Shown one piece after another: positions 1 through 7,573 of a stretch of 64,000 bases of DNA. The notes under the pieces were generated by a model, which had not been told where the DNA came from, searched no databases, and was given only the letters and a program-made list of their open reading frames with translations. Within the stretch, counting starts at the first letter, position 1. Each line of letters opens with the position of its first letter. Source of the DNA: Atopobium sp. UBA1382 (GTDB lineage Bacteria; Actinomycetota; Coriobacteriia; Coriobacteriales; Atopobiaceae); contig DBQY01000009.1 in assembly GCA_002305805.1 (NCBI GenBank), positions 228,948 to 292,947 of the forward strand. The letters run 5' to 3'. The translations under genes and the position numbers were made by a program.

Positions 1-192
1 CTCAAGCTTGCGAGCGCGTCGGTCCCGCGGGCGGTCGAAGGCGAACTCAACGCGGGGGATCTCCACATGAGAGAGCGCCTGGCCCACGGCGGTGCTCTTG
101 CCCGTCTGTCGCGAGCCGACCACGATCTGGATGAAGCGCCGTGGCTCGCTGAGACGCTCCGCCAATAGGCCCACGCAAGCTCGCTCGTACAT
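1..192 (-). CDS. AAA-family ATPase (AAA_14-like), partial
   Basis: Only the first 64 codons are in the window; the rest runs off the left edge. The start is the ATG at 192-190. Residues around 25-35 read VVGSRQTGKST, a Walker A P-loop of the kind seen in single-copy ATPases with a C-terminal DUF4143 nuclease-like domain (AAA_14 family). Such proteins often sit in accessory regions and their role is poorly understood. The upstream region carries four CCTAGCAAA-type half-sites (242-313), which suggests tight regulation. The family call rests on the P-loop and its context only, so the C-terminal half is an assumption. Confidence 0.6.
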   Translation of the reverse strand, partial: MYERACVGLLAERLSEPRRFIQIVVGSRQTGKSTAVGQALSHVEIPRVEFAFDRPRDRRARKLE

Positions 193-241
193 AAGGCCCC
201 CTTACCCGGTCATGCCTCGCAGCTCATGACGCCGATTATAT

Positions 242-313
242 CCTAGCAAATTCTCAAATACCTACTTTTGCTAGGTTATCCTAGCAAAAATAGATAATTC
301 CCAATTTGCTAGG
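242..313. promoter_or_regulatory. Four CCTAGCAAA half-sites upstream of the ATPase gene
   Basis: CCTAGCAAA (242-250), TTTTGCTAGG (266-275), CCTAGCAAAA (280-289) and TTTGCTAGG (305-313) alternate in orientation, so they form nested inverted repeats in an AT-rich 72-bp block. The block is 50-120 bp upstream of the ATPase start codon. This looks like a multi-site operator for a dimeric DNA-binding protein. The regulator is unknown. Confidence 0.6.
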
Positions 314-392
314 TTAAAGTGACCAAGGCTCGATAACCGGATTAGGAAGAGCGGTGCACCGTGTGAACCAGGGCGCGCTTCCTAAAGCCGAA

Positions 393-1220
393 TCACGCGC
401 ACGCGTGGATCGCGTTGCGCAGGAACTGCGCAGCGCCCGGGGCAACCTTCTCGTAGTAGGCACGGAACCGCTCGTCGGAGACGTAGCCATCGGCCAGGCC
501 CTTGTGGGCCTCGAGCGTGTAGAGCCCGTCCGGCCAGTACATGCGCAGCCAGTGGCCGTGCATCGCCACGAGCTTGCGCGCCTCGGGGCCAGCCGGATCT
601 CCCGTCTCCATCGCACGGCGCAGCTGCTCGTTGATGGCCAGCGCCAGCTCCTCGGCCTGCAGGTGCGCAGCCTCGCCCATCGCCACGTGCTTCTCGTTAG
701 CTGCGTCCATCACCTCGTCGCCGTAGGCAGCACGGACCTCCTCGCCGTAGGCCTTCTCGTTCTCCTCAACCTCGCGCCAGCGCTTGAGGTGTGGCAGCAG
801 AGTGGCCATGAGCGAGACCGCCTCGTCGAGCGAGACGCCGAGCGCCTTGGCCTCCATGGGAGCCGTGGCCTCAATGAACTCGTCCATCGTCATGCCCTTG
901 GCGGTGAAGTCGCCGTGGTCGTAGCAGTACTTGCAAAAGTCCGCGCTCCTGGAGCCGTCGGCCTCGGTACCGTGCATCTCCTCATCGGAGATGGGCATGC
1001 TGCAGCACTGGCAGTAGTAGCTCATGGGCATGTCGAAGAAGCGCTCGAGCGGCACGCCAAAGGTGACGCAGATGAGCTTGACCATGTCGATCCCGGGCGT
1101 GGTCTCACCTTGCTCCCAGCGGCTGACACACTGCCGCGTCACGTAGAGCCTGCGCGCCATCTCTTCCTGCGTGATGCTCGCCTCCTTGCGGATGGCGGCG
1201 ATGACGTCCTTGATGGCCAT
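393..1220 (-). CDS. XRE-type regulator with zinc ribbon and TipAS-like domain
   Basis: This 275-residue protein combines three parts. Residues 1-60 are a Cro/C1-type helix-turn-helix (ITQEEMARRLYVTRQCVSRW). Residues 70-100 hold a zinc-ribbon-like motif with paired cysteines (YYCQCCSMPI, then FCKYCYDHGDF). The C-terminal third (GHWLRMYWPDGLYTLEAHKG region) resembles the TipAS antibiotic-recognition domain of the MerR-type TipA regulators. The start at 1220 is chosen because GAGGAGG lies just upstream; a longer frame lacks a good ribosome site. A drug-sensing transcription factor is the likely role. The C-terminal domain is recognised by pattern only. Confidence 0.75.
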   Translation of the reverse strand: MAIKDVIAAIRKEASITQEEMARRLYVTRQCVSRWEQGETTPGIDMVKLICVTFGVPLERFFDMPMSYYCQCCSMPISDEEMHGTEADGSRSADFCKYCYDHGDFTAKGMTMDEFIEATAPMEAKALGVSLDEAVSLMATLLPHLKRWREVEENEKAYGEEVRAAYGDEVMDAANEKHVAMGEAAHLQAEELALAINEQLRRAMETGDPAGPEARKLVAMHGHWLRMYWPDGLYTLEAHKGLADGYVSDERFRAYYEKVAPGAAQFLRNAIHACA

Positions 1221-1414
1221 GGGGTCCTCCTCGCTCAGGCCTTTCGATAAGGCCATTGTCGCCGGGCGGACGATGCCGCACAAGAAACGAGCTGTTGCGT
1301 GGCTACTCAACGCGCGGCATAAGGATGCTGTTTGGAACGCACCGGAGCGAGAGTGCCCGGACGTATGTGCACGATAAGTCCCCTTGCGCCCGTACTGCGC
1401 ATTGCGGAAGATGG

Positions 1415-1735
1415 CTACGAGAGACCCAATACGAGCGCGAGCTTTTCCGTCACCTCGTCCATCCGGTCTCTCTCCAAGACACCGATTCGCTTGCTCAGCA
1501 TGCTGCGGCTAACGGAAGCAATTTTGTCCGTCATCACATAACTCGTTCGCTCGAGTCCATTATCTTTGGACGGCTCGACTCGTACGCGTGTCGGTATATT
1601 GGAGCTCTCGAACGTTGTCATCAGACAGAGCACAACGGAATCGAAACCACTTATCTTGTCACTCTGCACAATAACGACTGGCCGCGCTTTGCTCGCGTAA
1701 AGGTCATCCCTCATTGTCCAAATCTCGCCGCGCAT
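1415..1735 (-). CDS. mazF: MazF/PemK-type mRNA interferase toxin
   Basis: The 106-residue product starts MRGEIWTMRD and continues with KARPVVIVQSD, the conserved N-terminal strand pattern of MazF/PemK/CcdB-fold endoribonucleases. The length fits the family (about 105-120). The gene overlaps the 3' end of the upstream antitoxin gene by 32 bp, a usual toxin-antitoxin arrangement that implies translational coupling. A GTG three bases upstream (1738) is an alternative start. The partner is a RelB/DinJ-like protein rather than a typical MazE, so the pair is mixed. Expected activity is sequence-specific cleavage of single-stranded RNA, inferred from the family. Confidence 0.85.
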   Translation of the reverse strand: MRGEIWTMRDDLYASKARPVVIVQSDKISGFDSVVLCLMTTFESSNIPTRVRVEPSKDNGLERTSYVMTDKIASVSRSMLSKRIGVLERDRMDEVTEKLALVLGLS

Positions 1736-1970
1736 CACTCATCATCCTCAAGGCGAGCCGATTGGAAAACTCCGCTGCTTCCTGCTCAGAAGCAAAAGCT
1801 TCGACCTTGGGCTCTGCCAGGCGCACTTCAAACGGGAAACCACGATGCGCGTTAAACGCGGAAACGAAGATGCGCATGGCATCCGCAGGCGTAGTACCCA
1901 ATAGCCGCGTTATCTCGCGAAAACGCGCCGCCTCAGCATCTTCAACACGCGTAGCAAGTTGCGAACTCAT
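1704..1970 (-). CDS. RelB/DinJ-like antitoxin
   Basis: This 88-residue protein has an N-terminal ribbon-helix-helix-like segment (RVEDAEAARFREITRLLGTTPADAMRIFV) followed by the FNAHRGFPFEVR motif typical of RelB/DinJ antitoxins. The start at 1970 is set by GGAGGATGCT immediately upstream. Its end overlaps the MazF-like toxin gene, so it should neutralise that toxin and autoregulate the operon. The acidic C-terminus would bind the toxin. The same FPFEVR signature recurs in the antitoxin at 7189-7479, so the two systems use related antitoxins with unrelated toxins. Confidence 0.85.
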   Translation of the reverse strand: MSSQLATRVEDAEAARFREITRLLGTTPADAMRIFVSAFNAHRGFPFEVRLAEPKVEAFASEQEAAEFSNRLALRMMSDARRDLDNEG

Positions 1971-2079
1971 AGCATCCTCCAACATTCTGTTGAAATTCGC
2001 TATGAATTGTACCCAGATTGCCATATCTATCATTCCAAACTCTGCTAATGTGCTCCGCTTCACCACTTGAAACCTAGCT

Positions 2080-3444
2080 TCATACCAGCGCCGCCTCGTC
2101 TTCCGGCAGCCATTCGATCTTGTCGCCAAAGGCGGCGATATCCTCGTCGCACACGTGCATGAAGTCGAGAATGGTCCCATAGCTCTTGGGGAACATGCTC
2201 TCGCAATACACGGGAATGACATCACGGGGGACCACGCCGATGAGGCCCTCCCCTTTGAAGCGAGCGAGAATCGCACGTGCGTCTCTCAGAACAACGGGCA
2301 ACCCCGCACGCTTGAGCGCAACATAGAAATACACGGCTTCGACCGCCCGATTCCATGCCTTACCGGCCACCACGTAGTAGTAGCCCCATGATTGCTCGGA
2401 AGCCCTGAACTCCTCGTCAGAGAGCTCTCCGACGCGATGCCGAAACTCCGCCTCCTGCCTGTCATGACACACGAATAGACTCACGTGCGTGGAGTTGCCG
2501 CCTTGGCACACCTCCCACGGGTGCCCGCCGCTGCGAGTTCGGTCGAAATACCACGCATCCCACGCCTCGGGACTGGCAAGGTCGATGCCTGGTCCGGAGC
2601 AAAGCCCCGCCCCCTTTCCGGTCAATCCCTCGTCACGCCCATCCGCATAGCGGAGGTAGAGATCGTCAAGTGGCAGGTGCCTGCCGTCCCTTCCGCAGAC
2701 GTCATACCCGCACGCCTCATAGCCGAGAGCACAGGCGGCAAGGAAGTCATTTCCCGTCATAGTGGGAAGGCGGCCAATTGCGTCCTCATCCTCCGCATCT
2801 GCGGCAGCATATTCGCAGAACGCGCGATAGGTGTCCTCGCCCATCCCATCGAAGATGGCATCCCGCGCCTCCGGATGCGCAGCCCAAGCGGCATCTCGCG
2901 CGACCACCCCGGTACGCAAGTAGTACGGAAGCTGCTCGGCAACGATTGCGTTATACGACCCCTCCCGCAGCGCGCGCATGCTTTCATGCGCAGAGCGAGC
3001 CAGCAGGTCGAGCAGAATGGTCGCGTGCTCTTCGAGCCAATCGAAGTCAATAGGCCCTTGCTCCGAGTCGGCGCAGAGCACCATCACGTTGCCGACCGAC
3101 ACCGCACGACAACGCTCGTTCTCTACCGCGACGAGCTCGTACCACGAATAGTCGTCGGGGTATTCGCTTTTCCACAGCTCGACATATTCCTCGTGCGATG
3201 AAACCTCCCCCTCGGCAAGCAGCTCCTCGTAATCACCAAAGTCATCCATACTTCCGCGCGGAATCTTGAGCCAGATGGATTTCACTTCATCATTGCCCGC
3301 TAGGGGCTTGAGGTCGGCAAGCACCCCGAGGAGCCGGTCAAGCGCATCAAGCACCTTTCTCGTCTGAGCGGCGGGGTTTTTGTATCCCCTTCCGAAGGCC
3401 CTAAGAAGCCTATCGATATCGGGAGCAACGAGCTTCCATTCCAT
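2080..3444 (-). CDS. Hypothetical protein, 454 aa
   Basis: I do not recognise this family. The start MEWKLVAPD at 3444 is supported by GGAGGCG just upstream. The protein is soluble, acidic and rich in aromatic residues, with no signal peptide or membrane segment. Notable stretches are the cysteine-containing block around residues 230-260 (ACALGYEACGYDVCGRDGRH) and a tryptophan/tyrosine-rich block near residues 280-370. It follows a 45-residue ORF whose stop codon lies just before its ribosome site, so the two are probably co-transcribed. The location among toxin-antitoxin and transporter genes gives no functional clue. Confidence 0.6.
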   Translation of the reverse strand: MEWKLVAPDIDRLLRAFGRGYKNPAAQTRKVLDALDRLLGVLADLKPLAGNDEVKSIWLKIPRGSMDDFGDYEELLAEGEVSSHEEYVELWKSEYPDDYSWYELVAVENERCRAVSVGNVMVLCADSEQGPIDFDWLEEHATILLDLLARSAHESMRALREGSYNAIVAEQLPYYLRTGVVARDAAWAAHPEARDAIFDGMGEDTYRAFCEYAAADAEDEDAIGRLPTMTGNDFLAACALGYEACGYDVCGRDGRHLPLDDLYLRYADGRDEGLTGKGAGLCSGPGIDLASPEAWDAWYFDRTRSGGHPWEVCQGGNSTHVSLFVCHDRQEAEFRHRVGELSDEEFRASEQSWGYYYVVAGKAWNRAVEAVYFYVALKRAGLPVVLRDARAILARFKGEGLIGVVPRDVIPVYCESMFPKSYGTILDFMHVCDEDIAAFGDKIEWLPEDEAALV

Positions 3445-3457
3445 GCACGCCTCCAAT

Positions 3458-3595
3458 TCACATGGCACTTCTGATAAAGCAGAGATTCATTAGTTGATCG
3501 CGAGCTGCAGCACAAAGATCGAGTACCTCGCGAACCAACGCGCAAACCCGCACGCCGTTCTTCTCGTCAGACTGCTTGATGGACTTCTTGGCCAT
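3458..3595 (-). CDS. Small ORF, 45 aa, coupled to the 454-aa gene
   Basis: A short reading frame starts MAKKSIKQSDEKNGVRVCAL and ends at a TGA 14 bp before the start of the next gene. Its start is preceded by a GGGGG run rather than a canonical ribosome site. Arguments for reality are the tight spacing (the stop sits next to the GGAGG of the following gene) and a plausible basic, helix-forming sequence. It contains one copy of the dispersed GAGAAGAAC motif, read as EKN. It could also be a leader peptide. No function is proposed. Confidence 0.4.
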   Translation of the reverse strand: MAKKSIKQSDEKNGVRVCALVREVLDLCAAARDQLMNLCFIRSAM

Positions 3596-3861
3596 AGTCG
3601 AACCCCCGCATCACTCACGGCATATTAATCTGCATAGACTGTGAGCCCGGACTCTTGGGGTGCCGGAAAACGGGGGCGCGTACCCGCCCGGGAGCTTCAA
3701 GTGTGACCAGTCCCTGCTACCCCTGATCACCCGCCGACACGTACCATTGGGGGTCTCCGTGCCGCTCTTGTTACTCCCGTACCTTGTGGAGAGTATAGCA
3801 CAATAAGAAACATTTGTTCGTATCTTTTTGATAGCCTGCTGTGACTCTTTCCAAGCAGCCC
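3596..3861 (-). other. Intergenic leader region, GC-rich with internal hairpins
   Basis: This stretch has no convincing gene. On the minus strand a TATACT box (about 3798-3803) could start a transcript running about 200 nt into the 45-aa ORF. The leader holds several short GC-rich inverted repeats, including GGGCG/CGCCC near 3670-3690. I could not match it to a known riboswitch class. It may be a structured 5' untranslated region. Confidence 0.3.
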
Positions 3862-3906
3862 GTTCTTCTCGCCCACAACTCTGAACTGCGAGAATGCGAG
3901 AAGAAC
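3862..3906. repeat. Inverted pair of the GCGAGAAGAAC motif
   Basis: GTTCTTCTCGC (3862-3872) faces GCGAGAAGAAC (3896-3906) across a 23-bp spacer between divergent transcription units. These are two of about 43 copies of a dispersed 11-mer in the window. The pair can form a perfect 11-bp stem. Confidence 0.8.
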
Positions 3907-3975
3907 CGTCGGTCAAGAGGAGCTCGCAACGTAACCTCCCGCGCCTGTGCTAAGATTCCCCCGACCCAACGGGTC

Positions 3976-4015
3976 TCTGACGAGGGCAGCCGTACCAGAA
4001 TCGCAAAGATGGCGC
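3976..4015 (+). promoter_or_regulatory. Guanidine-III (ykkC-III) riboswitch
   Basis: The 40-nt element reads TCTG, ACGAGG, GCAGCCGT, A, CCAGA, ATCGCAAAG, ATGGCGC. It matches the compact ykkC-III layout: a first stem (TCTG with CAGA), the conserved ACGAGG strand after it, a second stem (GCCGT with ATGGC, one G-U pair) and the conserved CAAAG before its 3' side. A small GACCC/GGGTC hairpin precedes it (3963-3975). It lies 9 nt before the GGAGG of the sugE/gdx gene, the expected target of this guanidinium-sensing class. The call is by eye against remembered consensus; a covariance-model hit to ykkC-III would settle it. Confidence 0.82.
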
Positions 4016-4033
4016 ATAATCTTGGAGGTTGCC

Positions 4034-4357
4034 ATGGATTGGGTCATTTTGGTCGTGTCGGGCGCAATGGAGGCCGTCTGGGCCCAGGCCCTCGACTGCT
4101 CCGAGGGCTTCTCGCAGCCCGTTCCCTCGATCGTGTTTCTCGTTGCGCTCGCCGCGAGCATGCTCGGCCTGAGCCACGCCGTCCGCACGATTCCGCTGGG
4201 CACCGCCTACGCCGTCTGGGTGGGCATCGGCGCCGCGCTCACGGTAGCATGGGGCGTCGTCTCCGGTGCGGAGTCGTTCTCGTGGGCAAAGGTACTGCTC
4301 ATCACGGGTCTCGTGGCGTGCGTCGTCGGCCTCAAGCTGGTGGGCGAGGCGCACTAG
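4034..4357 (+). CDS. sugE: Small multidrug resistance family guanidinium exporter (Gdx/SugE)
   Basis: The 107-residue protein has four membrane helices and the SMR signature: the essential glutamate at residue 13 (GAMEAVWA) and the Gdx/SugE-type motif LSHAVRTIPLGTAYAVWVGIGA in helices 2-3. It should work as a proton-coupled antiporter in the inner membrane, as an antiparallel dimer. The upstream guanidine-III riboswitch argues that the substrate is guanidinium rather than generic quaternary amines. The start at 4034 follows GGAGG at 4024-4028. Its last codons overlap the convergent EamA gene by 26 bp. Confidence 0.93.
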   Translation: MDWVILVVSGAMEAVWAQALDCSEGFSQPVPSIVFLVALAASMLGLSHAVRTIPLGTAYAVWVGIGAALTVAWGVVSGAESFSWAKVLLITGLVACVVGLKLVGEAH

Positions 4358-5234
4358 GATCTCGCGGCGCCACGAGCCATGTGCCAACTACCATAAGGAC
4401 GAGCGCGACTGCGAACGTCGGCGCAAGCGGCGTGCGGAACAGAGCGAACGCCAGCGCGCTACCGATGAAGGGATTAACCGCGTAGAACGCGCTCGTTCTC
4501 GCCGCCCCCAGGTCGCGCTGGGCGCGCACGTAGCAGGCAATCGACAGCCCGTACGAGACGAACCCGAGAAGGAGCGCGAGTCCCGCGTCGACGAGCGTCG
4601 GCAGGGCGTCGCCCGCGCAGAGCGCCACGACGAGCGCGCCCGCGCCAGAGCCCCACCCCTTGATGACGACGACCTTGACCGGATCGCAGTCCGACAGCCT
4701 ATTCGTGCAGTTGTTCTCGATGCCCCAGCACAGACATGCCGCAAGCGTGAGAAGCGAGCCGGCAGAGAACCCGCGCGCGCCCGCGTCCCAAGACAGGAGA
4801 AAACACGCCAGGGAGATGGCACCGATGCCGACTGCCGCACGCACCCCCACCCGCTCCCCGAACGCGAGGCGGGCGATAAGGGCGGTCGCCACGATCTCGA
4901 AGTTGTTCAGCAGCGAGACGCTCTCCGCCGACGAGAGGGAGAGTCCGGCCATGAGCAGCAGGGGCGCCGCCACGTCGAGCGCGACCATAGCGGCCACGTA
5001 GGGGACGTCCGCGCGCTCAAGAGGCCGTCCGCGAGCCTCGCCCGCGTCTCCGCGCGCGCCGCCAGCGAGCGAAATCGCCGTCATGCCGGCGCCCGCGCCG
5101 AGATACAGCAGCGCCGCCATCATGTTCGGCGCGATATCGGCAAGCAGCACCTTGGAGAACGGTGTGCTCAGCGCATAGAGCGCCGCCGCAGCGAGCGCGA
5201 AGGCGACGCTTCGTCCTGTTCGACCGGACCCCAT
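4332..5234 (-). CDS. EamA/DMT superfamily transporter
   Basis: This 300-residue protein has ten predicted membrane helices arranged as two EamA repeats; the second begins near residue 150 (SAGSLLTLAACLCWGIENN). The conserved features are the PFSKVLL segment in helix 1 and VNPFIGSALAFALF near the end. DMT transporters of this type move small metabolites or drugs; the substrate is not predictable. The ATG at 5234 has a GGGGGG ribosome site; a TTG two codons upstream is less likely. It converges with sugE and overlaps it slightly. No regulator is adjacent. Confidence 0.88.
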   Translation of the reverse strand: MGSGRTGRSVAFALAAAALYALSTPFSKVLLADIAPNMMAALLYLGAGAGMTAISLAGGARGDAGEARGRPLERADVPYVAAMVALDVAAPLLLMAGLSLSSAESVSLLNNFEIVATALIARLAFGERVGVRAAVGIGAISLACFLLSWDAGARGFSAGSLLTLAACLCWGIENNCTNRLSDCDPVKVVVIKGWGSGAGALVVALCAGDALPTLVDAGLALLLGFVSYGLSIACYVRAQRDLGAARTSAFYAVNPFIGSALAFALFRTPLAPTFAVALVLMVVGTWLVAPRDPSAPRPPA

Positions 5235-5396
5235 GCGCAAACGCCCCCCGATTCCAAGCAGCCTGTCCTATGGCTACGATACCGTCCTTTCCCACGGGAC
5301 CGCGCCACAAACCCTTTCAGAGCGCTTACTGGCTCGTTACGCACGGCACGCGACGTGCGACTACCCTAGGCGCACCCTTAGGGAAGGATGCTCAGC

Positions 5397-6014
5397 ATGG
5401 TTGCGTTCATGAGACCGCCCACGTCCGACGAGATGCAGTACGCGGGCGATGTCATCCACGGCAAGCGGCGACTCGACGTCGTGGTGTACGTCATATTCGC
5501 GCTGCTCGGCGTGGCGTTTGGCGCGGCGGTTGGCGTCGCGGGGACACGGGCGAACGATCAGCCCTTCGACCTCGGCTTCACGCTCGGCTGCGCCGCGGGC
5601 TTCGGCGTTGCGTTCTTCGTCTTCGCGATACTCATCATGAGCTCCATCAGGTCTCTCCAGGCGGTCTGCCGCGTCTGGCTGCCCGCACGTGTCATCGTCG
5701 CGGTCGCGGCGGCAGCCTTCGCGCTCAGGGTGCTCGACACCGTGAAATTCGTTCTCATCGTCGGGCCGGCGTCGATCATCCAGCAAGTAGTCCTAGGCGG
5801 CCTCGGGTTCATATTCGCGCTGCTGTTCCTGAACCTCGGCGTCCGACTCGTCTTCCTCGTCTACTGCATGGCGACCGGGCGCGACGAGGACGAGATCGTC
5901 ACGCGGAGCATCAGCGCGGAGCCTTCGCAAGAATGTCGCGGTAACGAGGGTCTTCGCTCACAATCCTCTGCCACTCAGGAGACGACGTGCGCTCGGCGAG
6001 ACCCCGTCGAATGA
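5397..6014 (+). CDS. Integral membrane protein of unknown function
   Basis: This protein of about 205 residues has four to five hydrophobic helices (roughly residues 25-50, 60-85, 95-120 and 130-165) and a hydrophilic C-terminal tail. I do not recognise a family. The start MVAFMRPP at 5397 is chosen because GGGAAGGA lies eight bases upstream; an ATG three codons earlier overlaps that site. The last 35 codons run antisense into the frameshifted regulator at 5911-6596, and the tail sequence looks unselected, so the true end may have been altered. Confidence 0.55.
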   Translation: MVAFMRPPTSDEMQYAGDVIHGKRRLDVVVYVIFALLGVAFGAAVGVAGTRANDQPFDLGFTLGCAAGFGVAFFVFAILIMSSIRSLQAVCRVWLPARVIVAVAAAAFALRVLDTVKFVLIVGPASIIQQVVLGGLGFIFALLFLNLGVRLVFLVYCMATGRDEDEIVTRSISAEPSQECRGNEGLRSQSSATQETTCARRDPVE

Positions 6015-6596
6015 GCAATCCTGCCTCGTCTGCCTGACGTGCCTTGTGCTCGGCCCATGCCTCGCCGGCACGGGCGGGGTCGAGACGGTCGGCCATGCGG
6101 TCCCAGAGCGGAGAGTCTGTCGCGTCCTGATGCTCCAGGGTCACAGCTTCGATTGCTCGCGCAAGCGCCTCGAGCGCACCGTCCTTCTCGCCCGCCGACG
6201 CGAACGGCGTAGCCATGCCGCCCGCCCAGACCGTGAGGAGCGACGCCAGCATGAGCAGCAGGTTAGCGTCCGAGTAGAGTGCTCCGAGGCAAGCGCACGC
6301 AGTCGCTCGTGCGCGGCGCCGAGGTCCTTCTCGCCCAGCGCGTAGACCTCGGCGTAGAGTGCGGCGGACTCCTCCTGGGAGAGCTCGTCGCGCCAGTCGA
6401 AGAGCTCGTCCAGGGTGAGCGAGAAGTACGCGGCGATGCGCGGCAGCAGGCTCACGTCCGGCAGGCTCTGCCCGAGCTCCCACTTGGACACGGCGGCCTT
6501 CGATACGCCGAGGTGGGCGGCAAGTGCCTCCTGTGTGACGCCCGCGCGGCGCCGCTCCCACACGATGGTGCGACCGATGTTGATGCTCTTGCCCAT
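5911..6596 (-). pseudogene. XRE-family regulator, frameshifted
   Basis: The N-terminal half (start at 6596 after GGGGGAGG) is a clear Cro/C1 helix-turn-helix: RRAGVTQEALAAHLGVSKAA followed by VSKWELGQSLPDVSLLPRIA. It continues to RLRALASEHS near 6280. The rest of the protein, from DANLLLMLASLLTVWAGGM to the end, lies in another frame, so one base has been lost or two gained around 6265-6285. Joined, the product would be about 228 residues: an HTH plus a helical repeat-type C-terminal region, a common firmicute/actinobacterial regulator layout. A sequencing error is the alternative; otherwise the regulator is inactive. Confidence 0.75.
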
Positions 6597-6715
6597 GCCT
6601 CCCCCTCGACGCTGCAGCCGGCTTTCACCTCCAGCATGCAGTCGAGCGACGGTGGAATCAAAGGAGCGCTAGTTGACGTTTCTTGCGAGCGGTCAACCGA
6701 GGCTCGCTGCCCGCA

Positions 6716-7201
6716 CTAGAGCCGCACGAACATGCGGCGAGAATCGCTTTCCAGGCGCTGGAACCCAAAGTGAGCGTAGAAGCCCTCCGCGTGCTCATCG
6801 GCCGGGTCGACGACAAGTGCCCGCGATGCGATGATGCGCGACGCCGCAGCCGCGCGGCGAATGGCGTCCTGCAGCAATCTGGCTCCCGCCGACTCCCCCT
6901 GGTAGCGCTCATCGACGGCAAGCTGGCCAAGCAGCGTGCAGGGGATTGGGTTCGGGGCGTTTCGGCGCAACGAGCCGGCAAGCGTCCCAACGCGCGCAAC
7001 CGCATGAGTGCTCAGGGCGTAGAAGCCGCAAATCTCACCAGTCGAGAGGGGCAGGACGTACACCCGTGCCGTCCCGTCGCGCATCGCGCGATGCGCGCGC
7101 TCCTTGAACCAGGCGTCATTGTCGCTGTTGCCGGAGAAGAACCCGTTCACATCGTCCTCGTCGAGAAGCGGGCGGATGCGACGAAACGCTAATCCTCCCA
7201 T
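6716..7201 (-). CDS. GNAT acetyltransferase, probable toxin
   Basis: The 161-residue protein has the GNAT core: strand 4 LGQLAVDERYQGESAGARLLQDA with the acetyl-CoA pyrophosphate loop (Q/RxxGxG-like), then ASRALVVDPADEHAEGFYAHFGFQ. This pattern (LGQLAVD...ALVVDP...FYAHFGF) is typical of the TacT/AtaT type, which acetylate aminoacyl-tRNA. The gene overlaps the upstream antitoxin by 13 bp, which supports a toxin role. The partner belongs to the RelB/DinJ type rather than the DUF1778 type most often found with TacT, so the pairing is somewhat unusual. Confidence 0.8.
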   Translation of the reverse strand: MGGLAFRRIRPLLDEDDVNGFFSGNSDNDAWFKERAHRAMRDGTARVYVLPLSTGEICGFYALSTHAVARVGTLAGSLRRNAPNPIPCTLLGQLAVDERYQGESAGARLLQDAIRRAAAASRIIASRALVVDPADEHAEGFYAHFGFQRLESDSRRMFVRL

Positions 7202-7479
7202 GAGAACTCGCGATCGAGCAGCTCGCGGGTGGCCACGGGAACGGCGGAGTCGAGGGCATTCGCAAAGCGTCCGTAGTCATCTGCGGAGAGGTAGGTCGTT
7301 GCATCGTCGCTCACCTGTCGGCGAACCTCAAACGGGAAGCCACCGCACTCGTTGAACATGTGAACGAAGACCTTGACGGCGGCGGACGGCGTCAGGCCCA
7401 GGGCAGCGGTGTTCCTGACGAAGGCGTCCTTCTCCTCGGCGCTCAGCTTGGTGTTGAGCGACGTCATTGCCGTTGCCAT
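7189..7479 (-). CDS. RelB/DinJ-like antitoxin of the GNAT toxin
   Basis: The 96-residue product begins MATAMTSLNTKLSAEEKDAF, a ribbon-helix-helix-like DNA-binding segment, followed by FNECGGFPFEVRR, the RelB/DinJ signature also found in the antitoxin at 1704-1970. The start at 7479 follows GGAGG. Its 3' end overlaps the GNAT gene, so it is co-translated and presumably neutralises it. A perfect 10-bp inverted repeat in the upstream region (7507-7559) is a candidate autoregulatory operator. Confidence 0.8.
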   Translation of the reverse strand: MATAMTSLNTKLSAEEKDAFVRNTAALGLTPSAAVKVFVHMFNECGGFPFEVRRQVSDDATTYLSADDYGRFANALDSAVPVATRELLDREFSWED

Positions 7480-7506
7480 GGGACCTCCTTTCAATCGCTC
7501 ACAATC

Positions 7507-7559
7507 AGCCGTTTGGTTCATTTTATACCACGATAGACCACCGTGTAATCCAAACGGCT
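7507..7559. promoter_or_regulatory. Inverted repeat upstream of the toxin-antitoxin operon
   Basis: AGCCGTTTGG (7507-7516) and CCAAACGGCT (7550-7559) form a perfect 10-bp inverted repeat around an AT-rich spacer that contains TATAAA on the minus strand, a plausible -10 box. The site could bind the antitoxin or a toxin-antitoxin complex, or serve as terminator for the FtsX-like gene that ends at 7574. Confidence 0.55.
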
Positions 7560-7573
7560 CAAAATGGCACCAC

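Noticed and set aside
3640..3800. The GC-rich leader as a known riboswitch (cobalamin or SAM)
   Set aside because: I could not find the conserved boxes of these classes. Only generic hairpins are visible.
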